A stretch of 64,000 bases of DNA from Shouchella sp047238345 (GCF_047238345.1 NZ_JBDFMQ010000001.1:372001-436000), one strand, 5' to 3'; positions 1-8,085 are shown, numbered from the stretch's first letter. The notes: a model not told the origin generated them from the letters alone. Numbers and translations: made by a program.

Positions 1-80
1 TGAACCTCTACCAAATTCTTTACAATAAGAATAAGTAAGAGGATGCCAATACCTAATTGAAACCATAATTTATTAAGCAT
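1..80 (-). CDS. N-terminus of a membrane protein, possibly AI-2E family transporter (partial)
   Basis: Only the first 26 codons are inside the window. The minus strand reads ATG at 78-80 followed by MLNKLWFQLGIGILLLILIV, a short basic start running into a hydrophobic helix. A ribosome site (caggag) lies about 10 bases upstream at 91-96. A TATAAT-like hexamer sits further upstream (120-125). The start resembles N-termini of AI-2E/YubA-type transporters as I remember them, but 26 residues cannot prove a family. The rest of the gene lies beyond position 1. Confidence 0.5.
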   Translation of the reverse strand, partial: MLNKLWFQLGIGILLLILIVKNLVEV

Positions 81-183
81 TAAAAGTACACTCCTGATAA
101 TGTAAGTTCGTATGTTTCTATTATAGCGTGAATAGAAGCGTAGAATCTGACAGATTTGTTAATATCATTATTTTACTACATTG

Positions 184-232
184 TTGCTTATCTAGATCTG
201 AAGTATACACGATAACGTAACGTTATAAGCAA
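184..232. repeat. Nested palindrome in the intergenic region 81-378
   Basis: The 298-base gap between the partial membrane gene and the aldo/keto reductase has no credible gene. It contains a perfect odd palindrome ATAACGT-A-ACGTTAT (212-226) and flanking arms TTGCTTAT (184-191) and ATAAGCAA (225-232) that can pair. Such symmetry suits a dimeric repressor site or a hairpin. No regulator is identified. Confidence 0.4.
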
Positions 233-327
233 TAATAAATGAATGAACCAGTTAAAAACGCTTTAAAGAAGAACATCTATGTAGAATGATTCAGACAATC
301 TTACGAGCCATTGTCTTAGATTTATGC

Positions 328-354
328 AAAAACCACCTGTCGTGAAACAGGTGG
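328..354 (-). terminator. Rho-independent terminator of the aldo/keto reductase gene
   Basis: Perfect 8-bp stem CCACCTGT / ACAGGTGG (333-340 with 347-354) and, on the minus strand, a T5 tract (A5 at 328-332). It lies 25 bases past the stop codon of the minus-strand gene. Confidence 0.85.
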
Positions 355-378
355 GAAAGAGCCATTCAATATGACGAG

Positions 379-1227
379 TTAAAATTCTTCATATTCATTT
401 GGGTTTTGATTGTCAATTCGCCCATCGGCTCGAGTGAGGCTGCTAATTTTGTCCATAGCCTTTTGATCAAGTTCAAAATCAAAGATTGAAAGGTTTTCAA
501 TTTGTCTCGACACATTTGAGGAACGGACAAGTGGAAGGGCTCCTAACTGGATTTGCCAGCGTAAAATAATTTGCGCCTTAGTTTTTCCATAGGAATCTGC
601 GATGTCATCAATTGTAAGGTCGCTATATACACTGTTGGAACGAAGGCGGCCGAGCGGACTCCAGCTTTGCGTCACGATGCCTAATTTCTTATCGTACGCT
701 CTCTGTTCTTCTTGAGAAAAATAAGGGTGAAGCTCGCTCTGGTTTATACTCGGTGTTACGCCTGTTTCGTTAATAATTTGATCAAGGTGTTCAGGTAAAA
801 AGTTACTAACCCCAATAGAGCGAATGAGGCCCCAGCGTTTTGCGTCAATCAGTGCTTGCCACGCTTCCACAAATAACCCTTGTTTTGGGTTCGGCCAATG
901 AATCAAGTAGAGGTCAAAATAATCAAGTCCTGTTCGAAGCAAGGACTCTTGAATGGTCTCAATGGCTTTGCCGTAAGCATGGTGTCGACCAGGAAGCTTA
1001 GAGGTAATGCGCAGATGTTCGCGTGGAACGGAACTACGACGAATGGCCTCCCCGACAGCACCTTCATTCTCATAATTAAAGGCTGAATCAATCAAATGGT
1101 AGCCGACGTCAATGGCGCTTTGAATCCCATGAACACAAGCATGGCCATTGAGTTGAGCTGTGCCATAACCAATGGAAGGAACGAGTAACCCATCATGTAG
1201 CATACGTGTTGGAATTGAATCTACCAT
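379..1227 (-). CDS. Aldo/keto reductase
   Basis: A 282-residue NAD(P)H-dependent aldo/keto reductase, a cytosolic TIM-barrel enzyme reducing aldehydes and ketones. The catalytic tetrad is complete: Asp47 and Tyr52 (IDSAFNY), Lys77 (TSKLPG) and His110 (LIHWPNP). Family signatures GVSNF and NQSELHP follow, and the length is typical of the YtbE/YvgN-like group. The ATG start has a good ribosome site (ataggagtgat). It is a single gene with its own terminator. The substrate cannot be told from sequence; methylglyoxal or other stress aldehydes are common for the family. Confidence 0.9.
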   Translation of the reverse strand: MVDSIPTRMLHDGLLVPSIGYGTAQLNGHACVHGIQSAIDVGYHLIDSAFNYENEGAVGEAIRRSSVPREHLRITSKLPGRHHAYGKAIETIQESLLRTGLDYFDLYLIHWPNPKQGLFVEAWQALIDAKRWGLIRSIGVSNFLPEHLDQIINETGVTPSINQSELHPYFSQEEQRAYDKKLGIVTQSWSPLGRLRSNSVYSDLTIDDIADSYGKTKAQIILRWQIQLGALPLVRSSNVSRQIENLSIFDFELDQKAMDKISSLTRADGRIDNQNPNEYEEF

Positions 1228-1389
1228 TCTATCACTCCTATCTCTTATTTATCTTAGTCTAGCATTTGAATATAGGGACGTCTAATGAGAAGATTGTGAT
1301 TAGGCAGAAATTTTATCGATTTGAATGGATTTCATATTAACTAGTAATCGTCATTTTACAAATGGTAATAGAAATATCATTTAAAGTAT

Positions 1390-1575
1390 TCGACTTATTA
1401 AATGGCGACGACTCCTATGGGAACAGCACGTGCCTGAAGACAATGGAGCGCTTATTGCGGAATGGCTGAGGCCGTGCCCATGGCAAAGAAGACACCGCGA
1501 GGGCAAGAGATAACGCAGCCCAAACGGATGTCGCGCTTGTGCCTGTGGTGAAAGCGTTCACCATTTTAAGTGGAT
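1390..1575. repeat. Degenerate dispersed repeat of the Bacillaceae GACTCCTGTGGGA type
   Basis: The 428-base gap 1228-1656 has no gene. Inside it is a block much richer in GC than its flanks, beginning AAATGGCGACGACTCCTATG and including GGGAACAGCACG, CTGAAGAC and GGCTGAGGCCGTGCCCATGG. This order resembles a non-coding repeat I know from many Bacillus-group genomes. CTATGGG...CACG can pair with CGTG.CCCAT to form a large hairpin. The outer ends, TTATTAAATGG and CCATTTTAAG, form an imperfect inverted repeat. I found no second copy in the window. Confidence 0.5.
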
Positions 1576-1614
1576 CTTACGTCAATTTCGTATGATGAAA
1601 TGTAATTGCCACTT

Positions 1615-1653
1615 AAAAAGCCCTTTGAACTTTTTAGGTTCAAAGGGCTTTTT
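1615..1653. terminator. Strong bidirectional terminator downstream of ileS
   Basis: A 16-bp perfect stem (AAAAAGCCCTTTGAAC / GTTCAAAGGGCTTTTT) with a 7-base loop and T/A tracts on both sides. It ends just 3' of the ileS stop on the minus strand. Confidence 0.92.
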
Positions 1654-1656
1654 ACT

Positions 1657-4600
1657 TTATTTTTCAATACTTAACGAAACGGTCTCGCCTTCTACATCGA
1701 ACGATTTCATGTCGTCTGCTTTAGCAAACGAAAGCTGATCAATGAGAACATGATTCTTCATAAAACTTTCAAAGCGTTGCAAGATGTTTTGAACTTGCTC
1801 AGAAGCATGAATGGTTAAATGCACGCGCTTTTCAACTGGAAGGTCGAGCTCTTTTCGATAAACTTGAACCGCACGAATGACTTCACGAACAAACCCTTCT
1901 TCTTTCAGCTCTGTTGTGACATTTGTATCAAGTACCACCAGGTAGTCATCGCCTTCAGCAAATTCAAAGCCTGGTAATGGATTTTTTTCAACAAGAACGT
2001 CTTCTTTTTCAATTTCAACAACTTGATCGTTGTCCAAATTTAATACCATTTTGCCAGCATCAAGGAATTGTTGAGTTTGGGTGTCGCCAAACTGAGCAAT
2101 CATTTTTTGAACAAGGCCAACAGATTTTCCGAGTTTTGGTCCAGCAACAGGGAAATTCAGCTTTACTTGTTGCGACACGTATTGGTCTTGATTCGCATCA
2201 AGCAGAATCGCTTTGACATTTGTTTCTTCTGCAATAATGCCTTTATACGCTTCAAGATCAGCTGATTGCTTGACTGGTACAACCGCTAATTGTGCAAGAG
2301 GTTGCTTCGTTTTTAAGCTCGTTTGGTTACGGATTGATCGTGTTAGCTCAACCACTTGTCGGACTGCATTCATTTCTTCTTCAAGAGAAACGTTTACTTG
2401 AGTCGCGTCAGCTGTTGGGTAGTCCGTTAAATGAACACTGTCTCCAGCTAGATCATTGTACACTTCATCTGACAAGAATGGAGCGAACGGTGCCATCAGT
2501 TGTGCTGTTTTAGTAATGACTTCGTAAAGTGTGTGGAAAGCGGCACGTTTATCGGCATCCATGCCGCTAGCCCAGAATCGTGCACGTGAACGACGGATGT
2601 ACCAGTTACTAATTTCATCTAAGAATGAAGCAATTGTACGTGCGCCCTTTGTGACATCGTATGCATCTAAGCTTTGAGTCACTTCAGCAACCACTGTATT
2701 GAGGCGAGAAATAATCCACTCATCCATTTTTGTTTGCGTGCCGTTTTCGACTGTGTTTGGATCAAAGCCATCGATGTCTGCGTACATTTTATAGAAAGAG
2801 TGAACATTTGCAAGTGTATCTAATACTTTCGATTTTGTTTGGCTAACGGTTTTCTTAGAGAAACGTTTGTTATTCCAAGGCGCGCTATCAGCAAGTAACG
2901 CCCAACGTAAGCTATCTGCCCCAAACTCTTCAATCAATTCTACTGGATTTAAAGCATTCCCTTTACTCTTAGACATTTTCTGTCCGTTTTCATCTAAGAT
3001 GTGACCAAGAGAAAGGACACGTTTATAAGGTGCTTTACCTGTAAATAGTGTGGATACTGCAAGTAAGCTGTAGAACCAACCACGAGTCTGATCAACGCCT
3101 TCAATGACGACATCAGCAGGGAACTGTTTGTTCATAAGCTCGTCATTCTCAAATGGATAATGGTATTGGGCAAATGGCATGGAACCACTGTCAAACCAAA
3201 CATCAATGACTTCGCTTGTGCGGTTCATCGTCCCGCCACATTCACACGTAAAGGTAATCCCGTCAACATAAGGTTTATGAAGTTCAACATCTTCAGCTAA
3301 ATCTTGGTCTGCGCGCTCACGTAGTTCTGCGATAGAAGCAGGGGCTTCTTGCTTATCGCAAGCCTCACATTCCCAAACATTAAGTGGTGTACCCCAGAAA
3401 CGATTACGGCCGATATTCCAATCGACAACATTTTCAAGGAATTTTCCAAAACGTCCATCACGCATATGGCTTGGATGCCAATCCACTTCTTGGTTATTCG
3501 CAATCAACTGGTCTTTCATTTTTGTTGTTTCAATGAACCAACCTTCCATTGCGTAATAAAGAAGCGGGCTGTCACAACGCCAGCAGTGTGGGTAGCTATG
3601 CTCGTACTTTTCTTTGGAGAATAAGCGTCCGTTATGGGCGAGCATTTTGACAATATCAACGTCACAATCTTTTACGAAACGACCAGCAAGTGGACCAATT
3701 TCTTCTGTGTAGCGACCTTTTGAATCAACAACATTTACAAAGTCTAGGCCACTTTCACGGATGGCGTTGTAGTCATCGTCACCATGGGCCGGAGCCATAT
3801 GCACGAGACCTGTACCGCTTGAATCTGTAACAAACGAGGCGCCAATCACTTCATGGCCTCTATTTAATGTTAGAAAATCAAATGGTGGGCTGTATGTCGT
3901 ACCAACAAGCTCAGAACCTTGAAGTGTAGCGACAACGTTCGGTGATTCACCTAAAAGCTTCTTCGCTAATGCTTCAGCAACAACATAGACTTCGCCATCT
4001 TGTTCCACTTTTACATAAGTCATTTCTGGATTTACAGCAATGGCAACGTTAGCAGGTAGCGTCCAAGGTGTAGTGGTCCAGCCAAGGAGGTATTCATTTT
4101 CAGTACCGTCAATTCGGAACTTCGCCGTCGCTGATAAATCTGTAACATCTTTATAGCCTTGTGCTACTTCATGAGAGCTTAGAGATGTTTCACAGTTTGG
4201 ACAGTAAGGGACAACACGATGTCCTTTATAAAGCATGTCGTTACGGTGAATCGTTGAAAGAATGTTCCAGACTGACTCAATGTATGGGTTTTGTAATGTT
4301 ACGTACGGATCATCCATATCAACCCAATAACCGAGTGCTTCTGTAAACTGCCGCCATTCACGCTCATACGTAAAGACACTTTCTTTACATTTCTCAATAA
4401 ACGCTTCGACCCCATATGCGTTAATTTCATCTTTTCCCTTTAAATCAAGTTGTTTCTGAACTTCTAATTCTACTGGTAACCCGTGTGTATCCCAGCCAGC
4501 TTTACGTAACACTTGATACCCAGACATTGTCTTATAGCGGGCAACGAAATCTTTCATCGTACGTCCTAACGCATGACCTGCGTGAGGCATACCGTTTGCA

Positions 4601-4740
4601 GTCGGTGGCCCCTCGTAGAACACATACGTCTCTTTTCCTTCACGCTTTTCAATCGACTGTTTAAATGTGTTGTCATCTTCCCAACGCTTGCGTACGCGTT
4701 GCTCACGAACATTCGCCGTTTCGCTCATTTGCGCCATCAC
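1657..4740 (-). CDS. ileS: Isoleucyl-tRNA synthetase, long eukaryote-like type
   Basis: Charges tRNA-Ile in the cytosol. The class I signature HIGH appears as HAGH within PPTANGMPHAGHALG near residue 50, and the KMSKS loop as KMSKSKGNALNP near residue 600. The editing domain lies between them (GWTTTPWTLPAN, HGDDDY). At 1027 residues it is about 100 longer than the usual bacterial enzyme, and its motif context is that of the eukaryote-like IleS2 clade, many of whose members tolerate mupirocin. Single gene behind a long leader with a T-box-like stem I. An in-frame ATG lies three codons downstream of the chosen start, so the exact start is uncertain by a few residues. Confidence 0.97.
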   Translation of the reverse strand: MMAQMSETANVREQRVRKRWEDDNTFKQSIEKREGKETYVFYEGPPTANGMPHAGHALGRTMKDFVARYKTMSGYQVLRKAGWDTHGLPVELEVQKQLDLKGKDEINAYGVEAFIEKCKESVFTYEREWRQFTEALGYWVDMDDPYVTLQNPYIESVWNILSTIHRNDMLYKGHRVVPYCPNCETSLSSHEVAQGYKDVTDLSATAKFRIDGTENEYLLGWTTTPWTLPANVAIAVNPEMTYVKVEQDGEVYVVAEALAKKLLGESPNVVATLQGSELVGTTYSPPFDFLTLNRGHEVIGASFVTDSSGTGLVHMAPAHGDDDYNAIRESGLDFVNVVDSKGRYTEEIGPLAGRFVKDCDVDIVKMLAHNGRLFSKEKYEHSYPHCWRCDSPLLYYAMEGWFIETTKMKDQLIANNQEVDWHPSHMRDGRFGKFLENVVDWNIGRNRFWGTPLNVWECEACDKQEAPASIAELRERADQDLAEDVELHKPYVDGITFTCECGGTMNRTSEVIDVWFDSGSMPFAQYHYPFENDELMNKQFPADVVIEGVDQTRGWFYSLLAVSTLFTGKAPYKRVLSLGHILDENGQKMSKSKGNALNPVELIEEFGADSLRWALLADSAPWNNKRFSKKTVSQTKSKVLDTLANVHSFYKMYADIDGFDPNTVENGTQTKMDEWIISRLNTVVAEVTQSLDAYDVTKGARTIASFLDEISNWYIRRSRARFWASGMDADKRAAFHTLYEVITKTAQLMAPFAPFLSDEVYNDLAGDSVHLTDYPTADATQVNVSLEEEMNAVRQVVELTRSIRNQTSLKTKQPLAQLAVVPVKQSADLEAYKGIIAEETNVKAILLDANQDQYVSQQVKLNFPVAGPKLGKSVGLVQKMIAQFGDTQTQQFLDAGKMVLNLDNDQVVEIEKEDVLVEKNPLPGFEFAEGDDYLVVLDTNVTTELKEEGFVREVIRAVQVYRKELDLPVEKRVHLTIHASEQVQNILQRFESFMKNHVLIDQLSFAKADDMKSFDVEGETVSLSIEK

Positions 4741-5049
4741 CTTTTCATTATAAAATTAAAAAAACCTCCATCCAGGTCGCAGGATCGAGGTGTACTTCAC
4801 TCAATAGTAGACATAAGAAAAAACCATACAGAAGTAGTGGTTTAAAAGCTTGTCATCATCACTACGTACCAACATACGCGTCCTTCATATCGGTAGGAAG
4901 CCGGCAAAGCTTAAAAAAGGGGTTCAGCTTTGCTTCTCGGAGAAGATTTTCAGAAAGGTCTTAACGTTGACTTTCAGCGTGCATGTCAACTCTCTGTAGA
5001 TAAGAATTCAATCTTACTCGGTCTCGTCATCGAATCAATTATTAGAATT
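4741..5049 (-). promoter_or_regulatory. ileS leader: T-box-like stem I with AUC (Ile) specifier
   Basis: The roughly 309-base minus-strand leader begins with hallmarks of T-box stem I: GAUGACGAGACCGAGUAAG near the 5' end, AGAGAG, and a specifier-loop-like segment GAAAAUCUUCUCCGAGAAGC. The candidate specifier AUC maps to 4945-4947, matching tRNA-Ile. CUGAA follows stem I as usual. A canonical AGGGUGGNACCGCG box is not present. The nearest matches are UGGUAC (4866-4871) and a weak GAGUGAAGUACACC close to the terminator. A first hairpin with T-tract (about 4817-4846) and a strong terminator (4764-4791) follow in order. Confidence 0.7.
4752..4791 (-). terminator. Leader terminator in front of ileS
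   Basis: On the minus strand ACCTCGATCC pairs with GGATGGAGGT around an 8-base loop (4764-4791) and is followed by T7. It lies 25 bases before the ileS start, the usual position of a T-box attenuator. Confidence 0.8.
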
Positions 5050-5055
5050 ATTCCT

Positions 5056-5084
5056 AGTATAAAGAGCGGAGCGTGGAATGTCAA
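5056..5084 (-). promoter_or_regulatory. Sigma-A promoter of ileS
   Basis: Minus strand: TTGACA (5079-5084), a 17-base spacer and TATACT (5056-5061). This is a near-perfect vegetative promoter that starts the ileS leader at about 5049. Confidence 0.85.
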
Positions 5085-5098
5085 ATCAACATTTTCGC

Positions 5099-5350
5099 CT
5101 AGGACAGCGGGTTTCTTATAAGTATTGTCCGAAAAGAAGCAAACGATACGCAGAATGATGAGAAAATTCGATTTATAAACTCTTCTATATAGGAATGATA
5201 GAGGAGGTAACCAGCAATCGCTAATAAGATGACTGGAAACGTGAACAGTAGAGGTGAATACATAGCAGAGTAAATTTGTTTTAACCCATACAAGTAGGTA
5301 ATAAAGGCAAAAGCAGAGACAAGGCTTATTACCCCAGTTAGTAACTTCAT
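5099..5350 (-). CDS. Small hypothetical membrane protein
   Basis: An 83-residue protein I do not recognise. Two hydrophobic stretches (about residues 3-22 and 30-52) predict two membrane helices, followed by a basic C-terminal tail. Its ATG overlaps the stop of the upstream RDD-domain gene by 4 bases (ATGA-type), so the two are translationally coupled and probably work together in the membrane. A second ATG is not needed; a ribosome site (aggaggttatc) precedes the start inside the upstream gene. Its 3' end abuts the ileS promoter on the same strand. Confidence 0.65.
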   Translation of the reverse strand: MKLLTGVISLVSAFAFITYLYGLKQIYSAMYSPLLFTFPVILLAIAGYLLYHSYIEEFINRIFSSFCVSFASFRTILIRNPLS

Positions 5351-6693
5351 GATAACCTCCTTTCTGATCTCAATGATTCCTCATGTGTACGTACCCGAGG
5401 TTCTAAGCTTTTTGCATAAACAACACGTGTAAAAGCAATCCAATCGTGCAGAGCTTTCTTTTTAGGGAATGCTGCGGTTAGGCATCCGATTCCAAAGAAG
5501 AAAATAGACCAAAAGGCAAGAAATGTACGGAAGCAAGAGCGGACAAAACCGATAGGTAAATGGTTGTGACGAATGACTTTTAATCTGCATACCCATTTCC
5601 CAGGTGAACCTGATATTTTTGTTGTCATAAGGATAAGGACAATAAGAATATAGAAAAAGAAATACGTGATTTCCCAGTCTGTAATTGGATCAAACCTAAG
5701 GATGACGTGATTCCAGAAGGTATGTTGTTGAAGCAATAGAGAGCCAACTAATCCTAAAAGAAGAGCAAACCCTACATCGATTAGGAGAGTAAGCGCGCGT
5801 ATCCAAAATCCCGCAGATTTTAATTCATGAGAGTAGGGCTTGCGGTAGCCATTGCTGTCTTCAAGGATGTTCTGATCTTTTATTTGTGTATAAGGTTCAG
5901 CTGGCTGCCGAAACCATTCGTTTTTCTCATTGGGTTGTATGAGGACGACATCACCTTTCAGCAATGCTTCCCTTTGATAGTGAGTGACATTGACATATGT
6001 GCCTTGGTATCTAAATTTTTTAGGTTTTTCAAGTTTGTCTAAATGGCTGTCATCTAATGACTCAGCTTTTTCTAAAAATAGCTCATTAAAATCTGAATAC
6101 TGATAGCGAAGCGGTAACTGTAAACAATCAAATGTAAGAAGCCGAACTGGAATCCCTTTTTCAACACATGTTTTCAGAACATCATCTAAATGAATAAATC
6201 CAAGAATGCTAGATTGAAAAGATTCTTTAGAACGTATATGGATTCTTAAGTCCCTGATTCGAATGGCTCGTCCTTTATTCGCTAGTTTGCGATAAAAGAC
6301 TTGTTCAAGAATAATGGAATCAATCTCAGACCATTGATAGTGCTGAATGATCTGTTTTCGGCCGTGTGATTCACGAACGGTGAAGGAATCGTCATCAACA
6401 GTAAAAGAAATTCTATGACATGCATCAACTAGAAATTTAATAGAAAGCCAGAATAAACCTACGATAGACAGAAGGAAAAGGATGGAGAGGATGGAAGGTA
6501 CGACAAAAATGTAAAAGAAATTACGTTCATTGTTTAGCCCTAGTGTAGCTATGTATTGATAAATTGAATAGATGGCAAGAAAAAGGAAAAACAAACTAGC
6601 AACCATAGAGAACCCACCGGATAAAAATTGTATAAATCGCATGAATGGATGTCTTAAAGAAGCCACTTGTGTATCTGTATGATTGGTTTCCAT
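5347..6693 (-). CDS. Membrane protein with PH-like middle and C-terminal RDD domain
   Basis: A 448-residue membrane protein. Two helices (about 25-50 and 65-90) are followed by a soluble stretch resembling bacterial PH-like domains (SFTVDDDSFTVRES, QHYQWSEIDSIIL). After a linker, the C-terminal ~130 residues form an RDD domain: GFWIRALTLLIDVGFALLLG, then SGSPGKWVCRLKVI and a helix pair ending in KKALHDWIAFTRVVY. RDD proteins are poorly defined, with roles proposed in ion exchange and stress. The start has a clear ribosome site (agggaggga). It heads a two-gene operon with the 83-residue membrane protein. Confidence 0.75.
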   Translation of the reverse strand: METNHTDTQVASLRHPFMRFIQFLSGGFSMVASLFFLFLAIYSIYQYIATLGLNNERNFFYIFVVPSILSILFLLSIVGLFWLSIKFLVDACHRISFTVDDDSFTVRESHGRKQIIQHYQWSEIDSIILEQVFYRKLANKGRAIRIRDLRIHIRSKESFQSSILGFIHLDDVLKTCVEKGIPVRLLTFDCLQLPLRYQYSDFNELFLEKAESLDDSHLDKLEKPKKFRYQGTYVNVTHYQREALLKGDVVLIQPNEKNEWFRQPAEPYTQIKDQNILEDSNGYRKPYSHELKSAGFWIRALTLLIDVGFALLLGLVGSLLLQQHTFWNHVILRFDPITDWEITYFFFYILIVLILMTTKISGSPGKWVCRLKVIRHNHLPIGFVRSCFRTFLAFWSIFFFGIGCLTAAFPKKKALHDWIAFTRVVYAKSLEPRVRTHEESLRSERRLS

Positions 6694-6791
6694 ACTATCC
6701 CTCCTTCATTTACCATATACGATTTCAAATAAATTTGGTTGCAGATTAGAGCAGAATCGGGGAAAATGTTAGATGGTTCTCTTGTTTTTTA

Positions 6792-6819
6792 TTGATAAAC
6801 GATAAATTCATGTTATACA
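6792..6819 (+). promoter_or_regulatory. Candidate promoter for the DUF2975/XRE operon
   Basis: TTGATA (6792-6797), 16-base spacer and TATACA (6814-6819), ending 26 bases before the ATG at 6846. Confidence 0.5.
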
Positions 6820-6845
6820 ATGATAAAAAAGTACTGAGGTGTGTT

Positions 6846-7322
6846 ATGCAACGAGGGAGAGTCTTATTTTTAAAAGGTGTCACGATTAGCATAGGTGTGC
6901 TCGTGATAATTTGTTGTATTTGGGTTTTGCCACCACTTTCGCGCTATATTGCTCTTGATAACCCGAGTTTTGCTTACCTTCGAATTCCGGTTCTAGCAGG
7001 TGTATATATGACGCTTGTGCCGTTTTTGTTTGCCTTGCAACAGGCGTTTCAATTGTTAAGTTTGATTGAAAATGATTATGTATTTTCGGATTGGGCCATT
7101 AAAACGTTAGGCAATATTAAATTTTGTGCTGTGGCGATCATTATTCTTTACGGTGTTGGCTTAATGAGCTTGTTTGCGCTAGATGCGATACATATTGGTT
7201 TTGTTCTGATTGTGCTCACCATCATGCTTATAACCGTTGTCATTGTGTTCTTTGCATCGGTTTTACAAGAATTGTTGCGTTCAGCTGTACGTCTAAAATC
7301 AGAAAACGATTTGACGATTTGA
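6846..7322 (+). CDS. DUF2975-like membrane protein
   Basis: A 158-residue protein beginning MQRGRVLFLKGVTISIGVLV, with about four membrane helices and the general look of DUF2975 proteins, which typically sit next to a small YozG-like XRE regulator, as here. The ATG at 6846 is preferred over an upstream in-frame ATG because it follows ctgaggtg and because the upstream one falls inside the candidate promoter. It is followed 10 bases later by the regulator gene. Function unknown; an inhibitory membrane partner of the regulator is a common guess. Confidence 0.7.
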   Translation: MQRGRVLFLKGVTISIGVLVIICCIWVLPPLSRYIALDNPSFAYLRIPVLAGVYMTLVPFLFALQQAFQLLSLIENDYVFSDWAIKTLGNIKFCAVAIIILYGVGLMSLFALDAIHIGFVLIVLTIMLITVVIVFFASVLQELLRSAVRLKSENDLTI

Positions 7323-7332
7323 GGTGTAAAGC

Positions 7333-7548
7333 GTGGCGATTATTATTCGATTAGATGTGATGCTTGCGAAGCGGAAAATGAGTATGACTGAACTGTCTGA
7401 ACGTGTTGGTGTGACGATGGCCAATCTATCAATCTTAAAAAATGGAAAGGCGAAAGCTGTTCGATTCTCGACATTAGAAGCCATTTGTGAAGTGCTCGAT
7501 TGTCAACCTGGCGATATTTTGGAATATGAAAAGGGGGACATTGAATGA
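7333..7548 (+). CDS. Small XRE-family (YozG-like) regulator
   Basis: A 71-residue protein that is almost entirely one Cro/CI helix-turn-helix: MLAKRKMSMTELSERVGV, then TMANLSILKNGKAKAVRFST and CEVLDCQPGDILEYE. The GTG start at 7333 follows a GAGGTG ribosome site. It lies between two membrane-protein genes and overlaps the next by 4 bases. Small XRE proteins of this class usually bind DNA as dimers. Autoregulation of this operon is plausible but no operator is evident. Confidence 0.85.
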   Translation: MAIIIRLDVMLAKRKMSMTELSERVGVTMANLSILKNGKAKAVRFSTLEAICEVLDCQPGDILEYEKGDIE

Positions 7549-8063
7549 GCATCATCTTACTTTTCGGTTTAGTAGGGGTGCTCGTTTTTCTTCTTTTTAC
7601 CAAGCCATTTTTAAAAGTGTTAGAGGGGCATCGTTATGTCCATTTGTTAGAAAAGCAGACCTGGTTTCAGCATACGCTAAAGGCAGGATTATTTGCATGC
7701 CTCGTCAATATAGGTCTTGTATCCATTACGGTCGTTTTCTTATACATACCTGTATGGATTGATTTTGTCATGAGTCCACTATTCCCGATGGCATTTGGGG
7801 TGATCGGTAGTGTAATAGTATGGGGACTGTTAAACAGAGGCTATAAAGGAGAGCGGCCAATTCTGATGGCGTTTATCGGAAGTAGTATTTATTTAGTCAT
7901 TCTCATTGTTGCGCTCGTCTTCTTTTTTCGCCCGACAGAGAGGATGGGAGAAGCATTGTTCCATTGGGAGATTGCCCTCATGTTAATCATTGTTGTTAGT
8001 TTGGTAGCGTGGATAACCAGCCTCTATGTATTAAGCTATCGAAGTAAAAAAGAGAGCGACTGA
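7545..8063 (+). CDS. Hypothetical membrane protein coupled to the XRE regulator
   Basis: A 172-residue, five- or six-helix membrane protein that I do not recognise. It starts at the ATGA overlap with the XRE gene and ends at a strong terminator, so it is the last gene of a three-gene unit. Hydrophobic segments lie near residues 2-20, 45-70, 74-95, 105-128 and 137-162, with a short basic C-terminus (SYRSKKESD). There is no signal peptide and no catalytic motif. The DUF2975-XRE-membrane order suggests membrane control of a transcription factor, which is inference only. Confidence 0.6.
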   Translation: MSIILLFGLVGVLVFLLFTKPFLKVLEGHRYVHLLEKQTWFQHTLKAGLFACLVNIGLVSITVVFLYIPVWIDFVMSPLFPMAFGVIGSVIVWGLLNRGYKGERPILMAFIGSSIYLVILIVALVFFFRPTERMGEALFHWEIALMLIIVVSLVAWITSLYVLSYRSKKESD

Positions 8064-8078
8064 GTCGCTCTCTTTTTG
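8045..8078. terminator. Bidirectional terminator between convergent genes
   Basis: Perfect 10-bp stem AGAGAGCGAC / GTCGCTCTCT with a TGA loop (8051-8073), flanked by A6 and T5. It serves the membrane-protein gene and the convergent reductase gene. Confidence 0.92.
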
Positions 8079-8085
8079 TGATTGG

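Noticed and set aside
4665..4964. Plus-strand open frame across the ileS start and leader
   Set aside because: Antisense to ileS and to the T-box-like leader; no ribosome site and unlikely composition.
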